DNA from: Sediminibacterium sp.
GTDB lineage: Bacteria > Bacteroidota > Bacteroidia > Chitinophagales > Chitinophagaceae
Assembly (NCBI GenBank): GCA_023256555.1
Contig: JALRFB010000057.1
Span: 1-6,379 of the forward strand
DNA: 6,379 nt
Reading direction: 5' to 3'
The position numbers were made by a program, and so were the translations under genes. The notes under the pieces are model-generated. The model saw only the letters and a list, made by a program, of their open reading frames with translations. It ran no database searches and had not been told where the DNA came from. Positions 1 to 6,379 of the stretch are shown here, piece by piece; position 1 is the first letter of the stretch, and each line of letters opens with the position of its first letter.

Positions 1-2163
1 ACCCATACCCGATGGCTTATCAAAGCTTGCATTGGGATCCAAATTACAAGCAGGATCATTTGCCACTTTCGCCATAAAATAAGCCCATATAGGTAATGCA
101 CCATGTGCACCTTGTCCAAAATAGTTATCCGTAAATCGGATATATCTATCATCTGCGCCTACCCATGCACCAGCCAATAATTGTGGTGTATAGCCCATAA
201 ACCATAAATCACTATTGTCATTGGTAGTACCAGTTTTACCGGCGATAGATTGTGCATTAATGCCAAAAGAGTACATACTTCTACCAGTTCCTTTTGAAAT
301 AACCCCTTGCATCATGCTCACTACTGAATAAGCAGTGACCTCATTGATTACTTTTCTTCTTTGAGGGGAGAAACTTTCTAATACATTTCCATTTTTATCT
401 TCGATTCGATTGATAAAGAAAGGTTGTGCATTATAACCTCCTCCAGGGAACATGGTATATGCTTGTACCATTTCAAATAAAGAAATTTCAGCAGATCCCA
501 ATGCAATACTAGGGTAGGCAGGGATCTCCGTTTGAATATTGCATTTCTTTAAATAATCTACAAATTCTTTTGCTGCTTCATTTCCCTTAGGATTAATCTG
601 CTTCATAATATATGCAGAGGCACAGTTTCTAGATTCTGCCAAAGCTTGCGCCATAGGCATAGACATACCAGTACATGATTTTGGTGTATTAGGAACCATG
701 CCGTATCCATCAAAACTTTGTTGCTGGTCTTGTACAATGCTAAAGGGAGTGAATCCTGCTTTTTCTATTGCTAAAGAATACAATAAAGGCTTCATAGTTG
801 AACCCACTTGCCTTTTAGTGTTTTGATTAACGTGGTCATATTTAAAGGTCTTAAAATCTACACCACCTACCCATGCTTTTACTTCCCCTGTAAATGGATC
901 CACCGCTAAGAAGCCAGTTTGCAAAATTTGTTTATGGTATTTTAAAGAATCTAGTGGAGTCATTGTAGTATCAATGAATCTATTCTTATTGTATGCGAAA
1001 ATGCGCATGTTTACTGGTTCGTCAAAAGATTTTCTAATCTCAGTATCATCAATATCTTCTGCTTTCATTTTCTTCCAACGATCTGTTTGTTTAATAGCTA
1101 ACTCTAATAAATTATTAAAGTCTTTCCATACAGTTCCATTTTTAATATTATTCTGCTCATTAAATGCTTTTTGCAAATAAGACATATGTCTTGCTACTGC
1201 TTCTTCAGCATAGTATTGCATTCTTGGATTAATGGTGGTGTATATTTTTAAACCATCTCTGTATAAATTATAATTATCTCCATTGTTCTTTTTATGCTCT
1301 TTACACCATTTTTTCATAAACTCGCCCAAGTTCATTCTAAAGTAGGGGCCAAGTCCGTTGTTCTCATCCAACTTCTTAAAATTAGTAACTACTGGAAGCG
1401 CTTTTAATTGTTCAGCTTGTTCCTGGCTAATATATTTTTGTGTAGCCATTCTGTTCAATACCAGGTTTCTTCTTTCTAGAGCTAATTTTGGATTTCTATT
1501 TGGATTGTATTTGGTTGGCGCATTGATCATCCCAATTAGCAAAGCAGCTTCTTCAATATTTAATCTATCTGGTTCTTTTTGGAAAAAAGATCTTGAAGCA
1601 TTACTTACTCCAAATAGATTTTCACTAAAAGGAACAGTATTTAAGTATAAGGTTAGGATTTCTTGTTTAGTAAAATTACGTTCTAGTTTTATTGCAATAA
1701 TGCTTTCTTTAATTTTTTGGATAACACGTAATAACTTATTCTTTGTGCTCCAGTTATCGGTAAATAAATTCTTTGCGGTTTGCATGGTAATAGTAGACGC
1801 ACCACCTTGACTACCTAAAAAAGCTACCGCTCTTAATAAGCCTTCTCCATCCACTCCATAGTGATCATAGAATCTTTTATCTTCTGTAGCTACTAAAGCC
1901 TGAATTAAATAGGGGCTAAGGTCTCTATATTTAACGCTAATACGATCTTCCAAATAAAATTTTCCCATTGGTGTACCATCTTGGGCATACACCTGGCTGG
2001 CTAGAGAAGCGGTTGGGTTTTCAATATCATCTAAATCGGGCATGTCTCCAATCCATCCAAAATTGAGTAATAATAGGAATAACATAAATACCCCAGCAGA
2101 AATGAAATACCATTTCCAAAACTTTCTAGTGCGTCCAGTGCTTTGATCAATTTTTTGGCTCAC
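1..2163 (-). CDS. mrcA: Penicillin-binding protein 1A (bifunctional transglycosylase/transpeptidase), C-terminus cut by window edge
   Basis: Class A PBP that polymerises lipid II into glycan strands and cross-links the stem peptides on the outer face of the inner membrane. The reading frame is open for 721 codons to the left edge, so the stop and a short C-terminal tail lie outside. Seen in order: a basic N-terminus, one TM anchor at about residues 16-36, then a GT51 glycosyltransferase domain (about 60-235) with the EDKRFYDHYG motif (catalytic Glu94), ASTITMQTAKN at 122-132, KIKESI (Glu153 a likely second acidic residue) and LYLN at 172-175. The transpeptidase domain follows with all three active-site motifs: S455-T-M-K458 (nucleophile Ser455), S511-R-N513 and K643-T-G645. 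All catalytic motifs are intact, so the enzyme should be active. The GTG start was chosen because an in-frame TGA lies three codons upstream and the next Met falls inside the TM segment. It lies 14 bp after the sprE-like gene on the same strand, so the two are probably co-transcribed. Confidence 0.95.
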   Translation of the reverse strand, partial: MSQKIDQSTGRTRKFWKWYFISAGVFMLFLLLLNFGWIGDMPDLDDIENPTASLASQVYAQDGTPMGKFYLEDRISVKYRDLSPYLIQALVATEDKRFYDHYGVDGEGLLRAVAFLGSQGGASTITMQTAKNLFTDNWSTKNKLLRVIQKIKESIIAIKLERNFTKQEILTLYLNTVPFSENLFGVSNASRSFFQKEPDRLNIEEAALLIGMINAPTKYNPNRNPKLALERRNLVLNRMATQKYISQEQAEQLKALPVVTNFKKLDENNGLGPYFRMNLGEFMKKWCKEHKKNNGDNYNLYRDGLKIYTTINPRMQYYAEEAVARHMSYLQKAFNEQNNIKNGTVWKDFNNLLELAIKQTDRWKKMKAEDIDDTEIRKSFDEPVNMRIFAYNKNRFIDTTMTPLDSLKYHKQILQTGFLAVDPFTGEVKAWVGGVDFKTFKYDHVNQNTKRQVGSTMKPLLYSLAIEKAGFTPFSIVQDQQQSFDGYGMVPNTPKSCTGMSMPMAQALAESRNCASAYIMKQINPKGNEAAKEFVDYLKKCNIQTEIPAYPSIALGSAEISLFEMVQAYTMFPGGGYNAQPFFINRIEDKNGNVLESFSPQRRKVINEVTAYSVVSMMQGVISKGTGRSMYSFGINAQSIAGKTGTTNDNSDLWFMGYTPQLLAGAWVGADDRYIRFTDNYFGQGAHGALPIWAYFMAKVANDPACNLDPNASFDKPSGMG

Positions 2164-2180
2164 GTAGTTTCATTTAATTA
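2147..2180 (-). promoter_or_regulatory. Translation-start region of PBP1A with overlapping 8-codon ORF and A6 tract
   Basis: The TAA stop of the upstream TPR gene (2180-2178) is followed 4 bp later by an ATG (2173-2171) that opens an 8-codon frame, MKLREPKN, ending in TGA at 2149-2147. The PBP1A GTG start (2163-2161) lies inside this small frame, in a different register. The two frames run together through an A6 tract (+ strand T6 at 2151-2156). If that tract were one base shorter, the ATG would read straight into PBP1A. No Shine-Dalgarno sequence is visible, as is usual in Bacteroidota. Translational coupling or a small leader ORF is an inference; a homopolymer length error is the simpler alternative. 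Confidence 0.4.
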
Positions 2181-5100
2181 TTTATAAATATTTTTCAGCA
2201 TGAAATCCTTGTACTTCAAAAGGTCTTCATTGCTGGTGATTTGCATGATATTAGTCTTCCCAAAAATAAATATTTCATACTGTTTTGATGGTATAAATGA
2301 GATTAATTCTGTTTGAAACCTTGGTTTTATTTTTTGGGTATACTGAATAGATTCTTTTTGATTATCAAAAGGTCCTACCCATACAATATAGGTATTTTCA
2401 TTAAATTGAACATAAGTTACACTTAATCCTAGTTTTTTGAATTCATCATTGTTTAAATTATCCAAAGCATTCTGAGCCTCTTTAACAAAAACTTCTTTTG
2501 ATCCTTTGATAATCATGGCCATATAATGGTCTTCTGTGCTATCATTAGTAAATTGAATAGAAGTATTATTCGTTAATGATTGATTGGAATCAATTGTTGA
2601 TTTTTTATTAATGGATAATGCTGATTTCTTATTTACTTGGTCTTGATTATTAGATGATGTAGCAGTGATGCTTGTTGAATCAATCAATACACTTACGGGA
2701 ATGATATTCACTAATTGACTTAAATAAGTCTCCGTTTTTTTACGATTTTTTAGTTCTGCTATAATGTTTTTTGCACGCTCTCTTATTAGTTCGTTTTGAT
2801 TTTGTAAAACAATGGAGTCTAATAAGTTAATGGCTAAACTATCTTTTCTTTGTTGCGCATACATTTTAACCCTAATAAATTGATAGGGGATATTCCATTT
2901 GGTTTTTTGGATACTTTGACTAATCAATTCATGCGCATTGGCTAAACTATCCCATCGGCCTATTTTAGATAAAAAATAAGCATTATTGTAATTATTTAAA
3001 ACCTCTTTGGATTTACTTAATTTATTATTCGCTTCTTTTTGTTTATTGACATAGATGCCGTTAGGAAATTTCTTTTTTACATTTTCAATGATCGCGTCAG
3101 ATTTTTCTTTTTGATTATCATGAATGTATTGACTGGCAAGATCCAATAAAGCTCTTTCGGTACTTATAGGATCAATATCTCTTTCAATGACTTTTCTATA
3201 TAGGGAAATGGCCTTTTCAAAATCATTTAATTGTAGTAAAAATGTTTGTGCATTTTTCAATGTTGCTTCATTCCATCTTTTTAATGATTGTTCAAAACCT
3301 GTATTGTCACTGATGGGTTGAATATTGTTTAAGTTGATTGTCAAATCTTTTTTAGCACTATCTTTTGCAATATTGGGTGCTAGATTAGATATAGAGATGC
3401 TATTGTTCGCATAGGCGATATTGCCACTGGTTTTTCTTCTCCATTGATCCACATTGGGTCTTTCTCCCCATTTTTGAATAAAAATTTGTTTGCCATTAGA
3501 AACAGCATTTTTATTTTGGAAATAGAAATCGTTATTTGGTTTATTATTGACACTATTTAGATCAACAATAGGAACAAGATAGTTTTTACTATTTTCTTTT
3601 TTATTTTCCGTAAATAATTGCTCAAGCTCTTTATTAGATTGGGACCATCTCTTTAACCAATTATCAAACAAGACTTTCCTAATTTCTTCTGGTTGATGAT
3701 AAAAGTACAATAAGCTATCTTCTGTTTGCATCGATATATGCTGCTGACTTATTGAAGACATCCATTTTTTTCTTGCTATTATAGATTCGAAATTAGGATT
3801 GGTTTTTAAAACTAATGTCAAGCTATCGTATGCCAATTTAGCAATTGGGTAATTTCCCAAGTTGTAATGAATGTTTCCAAGCAATTCAAATGCTTTTTGT
3901 CTTTGCTCTAGACTATTACTATTTTTCTTAACTGATTGAATCAGCCAATCGCTTGCTTGTAATGGGTCTTTATTTTGTATAGCTAATTTGGCCATTTCAA
4001 AATAGATGATATCTGCAAAGGGGATGTATTTGTCCTTCTTTGTTAGTTTTTCTAATTGTTCAGCAAGTTCTTTCCAATTCGATTTACCTTTTTCTAATTC
4101 ATATTGAATCATATTAATCTTTGCGTACACGCCAAGAATAGGATTGATTGCTAATTGATTAGCTTTTTGGTACCAAGGGTATGCGGCTGCTTTAAGATTT
4201 ACTTTGTCATATAATTGTGCAATTAGAAAATACCATCTTGCTTTTGCAAATGCATCTGGAGCATTAGGTAAAGCTTTGATTAAATTATTGGCTGCATTTT
4301 CATAGGACTCACTTAAGTAATAACCATAAGCTAATTGTTCATATAAAAACGGATATAATCTTTTAGGAAAAAATGCGTCTGATTTTAATAGTTCTAACAA
4401 ACTTAAGCCTTCATTAATTTGATCAGTCTCAAAATAATTTCTAGCCTGCCAAATCATGCTTTCATTTCTTATATTCTCATTCTCCCAAATACGGTTTGTT
4501 TCTAAAGTAGCAATGCTAAACTTTCCTTTGGTATTTCTAAGATTACTTCCAATAGGCAGATCTGCTCCATTTTCTTTTTCATCAAAGGAGTAATTGATAA
4601 ATTGAAGAATACTTCCAGCAGTATCAAAATTTTTATGAAATAAATAAGCTTTAGCCATTAATAAATAGGCATCATCTACCCAATTATTTCTAAGATCATG
4701 CAATACAATATTTGCGTTTGATCTGTATATGATTGAATCAATACTATATTTTGCAATATCATTCAGGTCGTAATCGTAAAATCCAATTAGTTTAGTATAG
4801 TCATCTTGATATTGACTTCTTGCCTTTGTTATAATTTCATTTAATTCTTCCTGACCATTAAAGAAATAATTATACTGCGCAACAGTATTTTGGTATGCTC
4901 TTCTACCTAAGGTATATTTCTTATTTAAAAGTCTTTCGTAGGGTAGTGGTTTTTCTATTTCTTTGGGTAAAACATTGTTGGCAGATCTATTGAACTTTGA
5001 TTTTAATGAGTCTGCTTTGTTAAAAATGAATTTATTGACTTTCTTTTGACTGGAATCTAAAATACTGTTGAACTTTTTAACAATTTTTGAATTATTGACA

Positions 5101-5219
5101 TCTATTAAAGATTTACTAGTGTCTTGTGCCATAGAAGTATTCATTATTCCAATGGAAATCATTAGAATACATAATAAGCCCAATGCTTTATAGGGTATGG
5201 TTTTGGTAGCTTTATTCAT
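2178..5219 (-). CDS. sprE: SprE/PorW-like TPR protein, type IX secretion and gliding motility component
   Basis: Large periplasmic helical-repeat protein of 1013 aa. Family members are needed for T9SS secretion and, in Flavobacterium, for gliding; they are thought to sit on the periplasmic side of the outer-membrane translocon and link it to the motor. Seen: a signal peptide at 1-31 with likely cleavage after S-M-A; TPR-like helical pairs over about 185-480 (for example 290-360 and 440-475) and again at 655-720; a central segment at about 563-595 with F-Y-F-Q-N, then WGERPNVDQWRRK; an S/N/T/K-rich linker at about 848-895; and a C-terminal domain (897-1013) containing VWVGPF at 946-951, YEIFIFGKTN at 981-990 and a final Y-K-D-F-M segment. 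The FYF...WG-R...D-WR segment and this C-terminal domain are what I remember as typical of SprE/PorW rather than of generic TPR proteins. Unlike the usual lipoprotein form, no lipobox is seen: the only N-terminal Cys (17) lies early in the hydrophobic core. The ATG start puts the signal peptide at the N-terminus. A generic TPR protein is the alternative. Confidence 0.8.
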   Translation of the reverse strand: MNKATKTIPYKALGLLCILMISIGIMNTSMAQDTSKSLIDVNNSKIVKKFNSILDSSQKKVNKFIFNKADSLKSKFNRSANNVLPKEIEKPLPYERLLNKKYTLGRRAYQNTVAQYNYFFNGQEELNEIITKARSQYQDDYTKLIGFYDYDLNDIAKYSIDSIIYRSNANIVLHDLRNNWVDDAYLLMAKAYLFHKNFDTAGSILQFINYSFDEKENGADLPIGSNLRNTKGKFSIATLETNRIWENENIRNESMIWQARNYFETDQINEGLSLLELLKSDAFFPKRLYPFLYEQLAYGYYLSESYENAANNLIKALPNAPDAFAKARWYFLIAQLYDKVNLKAAAYPWYQKANQLAINPILGVYAKINMIQYELEKGKSNWKELAEQLEKLTKKDKYIPFADIIYFEMAKLAIQNKDPLQASDWLIQSVKKNSNSLEQRQKAFELLGNIHYNLGNYPIAKLAYDSLTLVLKTNPNFESIIARKKWMSSISQQHISMQTEDSLLYFYHQPEEIRKVLFDNWLKRWSQSNKELEQLFTENKKENSKNYLVPIVDLNSVNNKPNNDFYFQNKNAVSNGKQIFIQKWGERPNVDQWRRKTSGNIAYANNSISISNLAPNIAKDSAKKDLTINLNNIQPISDNTGFEQSLKRWNEATLKNAQTFLLQLNDFEKAISLYRKVIERDIDPISTERALLDLASQYIHDNQKEKSDAIIENVKKKFPNGIYVNKQKEANNKLSKSKEVLNNYNNAYFLSKIGRWDSLANAHELISQSIQKTKWNIPYQFIRVKMYAQQRKDSLAINLLDSIVLQNQNELIRERAKNIIAELKNRKKTETYLSQLVNIIPVSVLIDSTSITATSSNNQDQVNKKSALSINKKSTIDSNQSLTNNTSIQFTNDSTEDHYMAMIIKGSKEVFVKEAQNALDNLNNDEFKKLGLSVTYVQFNENTYIVWVGPFDNQKESIQYTQKIKPRFQTELISFIPSKQYEIFIFGKTNIMQITSNEDLLKYKDFMLKNIYK

Positions 5220-5320
5220 GAATATAAGACAACTTAAAAATACATTTAATTTGCTTTATTTACCGCAGAAACAGCCATTTTTTGCATTATTGTTTTTATC
5301 TTTATAAAGCATTTATAATT
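5220..5320. promoter_or_regulatory. Divergent intergenic region with presumed promoters for both transcription units
   Basis: This roughly 100 bp gap separates the leftward sprE-PBP1A pair from the rightward small-membrane-protein unit, so both promoters should lie here. The Bacteroidota sigma-A consensus is TTTG about 19-21 bp upstream of TAnnTTTG. On the plus strand the best I find is TTTG at 5250-5253 followed by a poor match ending in TTTG at 5281-5284, with a spacer that is slightly too long. On the minus strand a TTTC followed about 19 bp later by TAAATGTA is a weak candidate. Neither is convincing on its own. A 10-bp palindrome, CTTTATAAAG, lies at 5300-5309 just before the rightward ATG. 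The A/T-poor patch at about 5261-5276 stands out from its surroundings but has no assigned role. Confidence 0.35.
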
Positions 5321-5716
5321 ATGGCAAAATTTGACATAAATAACACTTTTAAAAGACGTAGTAATACCTATAGATTGGTTATTACTAATGATGATACTTA
5401 TGATGAAATTTTGGCTTTTAGATTATCAAGAAAGTCTGTTTATATCGCATTTAGTGTTAGTTTTATTTTATTAGTAGGTTTAACCATTGCCTTGATTGCA
5501 TTCACTCCTTTGAAGTATTATATTCCTGGTTATGGAACCAAGGAAAGTAGGACTGCTTTACAATTATTAAAAATTCGAACTGACTCTTTAGAACAATCTA
5601 TACATTACAAAGAGCAGTATTTGGAAGGGTTAAAGAAAGTATTATCTGAAGGTAATTCTAAACAACTCGATACTATTCCTTTACAATTACCAGAAGGGCT
5701 CCCTTCTAATGATTAA
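5321..5716 (+). CDS. Single-pass membrane protein resembling the N-terminal part of Bacteroidota M23 peptidases, no peptidase domain
   Basis: A 131-aa protein. Seen: a cytoplasmic-like basic N-terminus with F-K-R-R-S-N-T-Y-R-L-V-I, a TYDEILAFRLSR segment, a TM helix at about 40-62, a short IPGYGTKESR stretch just outside the membrane, a helical and probably coiled-coil segment at about 75-110, and a P/L-rich tail ending in a stop. From memory, the order Y-R-L-V plus an acidic DT segment, F-[RK]-L-[ST]-R, TM, AFTPL..YIPGY and then a helix matches the membrane-anchor part of Bacteroidota M23-family metallopeptidases (LytM-type). The zinc-binding H-x(n)-D and HxH motifs of that domain are absent, and the next gene begins 20 bp later, so no hidden remainder fits. 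The frame is clean and does not look decayed. The start was taken at ATG 5321 (MAKFDIN); an upstream TTG at 5282 would add 13 residues across the promoter region and is less likely. Function unknown; a wall-remodelling scaffold or adaptor is inference. Confidence 0.8.
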   Translation: MAKFDINNTFKRRSNTYRLVITNDDTYDEILAFRLSRKSVYIAFSVSFILLVGLTIALIAFTPLKYYIPGYGTKESRTALQLLKIRTDSLEQSIHYKEQYLEGLKKVLSEGNSKQLDTIPLQLPEGLPSND

Positions 5717-5736
5717 AAAAGACAATTAGACAATAA

Positions 5737-5952
5737 ATGCCATTCAATAGACCTTCTAATTTTCAATGGACAAGATTCGCAGGTTTAGCAAGTCAGTGGG
5801 CAATTGCATTAATTGCACTTATGTATTTTGGGAGGTATTTAGATCGAAAACTTTTAAGTGTTGATGCAAAACCCCTATTTATATGGGTTTTGCCATTTTT
5901 ATTTATTTTATTTTCATTGTTAAGAATTATAAAAGATACAAAAAACAAATAG
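5737..5952 (+). CDS. atpZ: AtpZ/AtpI-family small membrane protein (F1Fo ATP synthase accessory)
   Basis: A 71-aa protein with two TM helices (about 17-33 and 47-63) joined by a short loop, and a basic C-terminus (I-I-K-D-T-K-N-K). The first helix ends in FGRYLDRKL, the G-x-x-L-D-x-x-L pattern typical of the AtpZ family, whose members are encoded at the head of ATP synthase operons and have been implicated in Mg2+/Ca2+ transport or c-ring assembly. Length and two-helix layout fit the family. It starts 20 bp after the preceding gene and ends one base before the next start, so it is surely in the same operon. The assignment rests on topology and this motif; the family is poorly conserved in sequence. 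Confidence 0.8.
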   Translation: MPFNRPSNFQWTRFAGLASQWAIALIALMYFGRYLDRKLLSVDAKPLFIWVLPFLFILFSLLRIIKDTKNK

Positions 5953-5953
5953 C

Positions 5954-6328
5954 ATGTCTTTATTTAAGAAAATTCTACCTGTACTAGCTTTATTTGCATT
6001 CATCAATGCTATTGGATTATTTTCAATTAATTTTTTTCTTATTAAAGAGGTTAAGATACCCTTTATATTGGTCGTAAATGGGATGTTGTTTGTCCTATCT
6101 TTATTGAATTTTAGACGTGTACAACAAATGGATTTGAATAAGCCCAATCAAATGGTACAATCTGTAATGATTGGCACCTTAATTAAAATGATGGTATTTG
6201 CAGTGGCGGCTTTAATATATTCTAAGCAACAAAAAGGGCCAGTGGGGTATACTACATTACTCATATCAATGGGATTATACTTAGTGTATACTTATATTGA
6301 AATTCGATTGACATTAAAGAAGCAATAA
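5954..6328 (+). CDS. Four-TM AtpI-like membrane protein
   Basis: A 124-aa, very hydrophobic protein with four predicted TM helices at about 7-30, 35-52, 67-90 and 98-116. A polar loop with R54-R55 and a K-P-N-Q-M-V segment lies before the third helix, and Lys78 sits inside that helix. Size, four-helix topology and the position directly behind atpZ match the AtpI-like proteins found between atpZ and atpB in Bacteroidota; AtpI is thought to help assemble the c-ring of F1Fo ATP synthase. Only one base separates it from the atpZ stop, implying translational coupling. There is no sequence motif strong enough to make this certain, so the call is by topology and context; an uncharacterised membrane protein is the alternative. 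Confidence 0.7.
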   Translation: MSLFKKILPVLALFAFINAIGLFSINFFLIKEVKIPFILVVNGMLFVLSLLNFRRVQQMDLNKPNQMVQSVMIGTLIKMMVFAVAALIYSKQQKGPVGYTTLLISMGLYLVYTYIEIRLTLKKQ

Positions 6329-6334
6329 TTTATT

Positions 6335-6379
6335 TTGGCAAAAGTTGAACATCCTTTAGAAGCACTTAGGCAGTTCTTG
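6335..6379 (+). CDS. Start of an unidentified protein, TTG start, cut by right window edge
   Basis: After the TAA of the AtpI-like gene (6326-6328) an open frame begins with TTG at 6335 and reads MAKVEHPLEALRQFL to the last base. The M-A-K opening is typical of Bacteroidota genes and the frame is open to the edge. It lies in the same register as the preceding gene, two codons beyond its stop, and there is no ATG in the interval, so TTG is the only reasonable start. The visible residues are soluble and amphipathic, with no signal peptide, so this does not look like ATP synthase subunit a (AtpB), the gene expected next. The E-A-L-x-x-F-L opening recalls some SprT-like zinc proteins of this phylum, but 15 residues cannot support a name. 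Confidence 0.45.
   Translation, partial: MAKVEHPLEALRQFL

Noticed and set aside
974..1180. Open frame of 68 codons on the plus strand
   Set aside because: Antisense to the interdomain part of PBP1A; low-complexity translation and no independent start context.
1358..1810. Open frame of 150 codons on the plus strand opposite PBP1A
   Set aside because: It lies wholly antisense to the GT51 domain of PBP1A, whose motifs are clear. The translation is a Phe/Leu/Ser-rich shadow of the reverse complement with no recognisable family.
2539..2675. S/N/T/K-rich stretch in the SprE-like protein considered as a frameshift or inserted repeat
   Set aside because: The frame is continuous into the C-terminal domain and there is no DNA repeat unit; it reads as a flexible linker.
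5246..5287. 13-codon minus-strand frame MQKMAVSAVNKAN upstream of the sprE-like gene
   Set aside because: It could be a leader peptide and covers the A/T-poor patch, but a frame this short is expected by chance and nothing else supports it.
5300..5309. Palindrome CTTTATAAAG considered as an operator
   Set aside because: A single AT-rich 10-mer palindrome in an AT-rich intergenic region is not significant alone.
5282..5320. N-terminal extension of the M23-like protein from TTG 5282
   Set aside because: It would add MHYCFYLYKAFII across the presumed promoter; ATG 5321 gives a MAK start of a common form and a normal cytoplasmic N-terminus.
5920..6147. Open frame of 75 codons on the minus strand
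   Set aside because: Antisense to the end of atpZ and the AtpI-like gene, both of which have sensible topology and tight operon spacing.

Overview
This window is AT-rich and codes densely. Every protein in it looks like a Bacteroidota protein, most likely from a gliding or T9SS-bearing lineage near Chitinophagaceae. The evidence is a SprE/PorW-like type IX secretion protein, a Bacteroidota-style PBP1A, a TM/coiled-coil protein resembling the N-terminal part of Bacteroidota M23 peptidases, and no recognisable Shine-Dalgarno sequences. The taxonomic placement is an inference from protein style; there is no rRNA marker here.

Layout: two divergent transcription units leave a roughly 100 bp intergenic region (5220-5320). 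Leftward (minus strand) runs a large TPR protein of 1013 aa, called SprE/PorW (5219-2178). Fourteen bases later comes a bifunctional class A penicillin-binding protein (PBP1A) that starts at a GTG (2163) and runs off the left edge of the window with 721 residues visible. Rightward (plus strand) runs a tight series of small membrane proteins: a 131-aa single-pass TM plus coiled-coil protein (5321-5716), a 71-aa AtpZ-family protein (5737-5952), a 124-aa four-TM AtpI-like protein (5954-6328), and the first 15 codons of another gene with an apparent TTG start (6335 to the right edge).

How the genes may work together: the left unit pairs a periplasmic T9SS/gliding component with the cell-wall polymerase that builds the layer the secretion machine must cross. 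The right unit carries small accessory proteins of the kind found beside F1Fo ATP synthase genes, plus an apparent envelope protein. No mobile element, CRISPR array, tRNA, rRNA or defence system is visible. I see no clearly new system. The points that most deserve a second look are the M23-like protein that lacks its peptidase domain, the ambiguous GTG/ATG start of PBP1A at an A6 tract, the lack of a lipobox in the SprE-like protein, and the non-AtpB-like gene that follows the AtpZ/AtpI-like pair.
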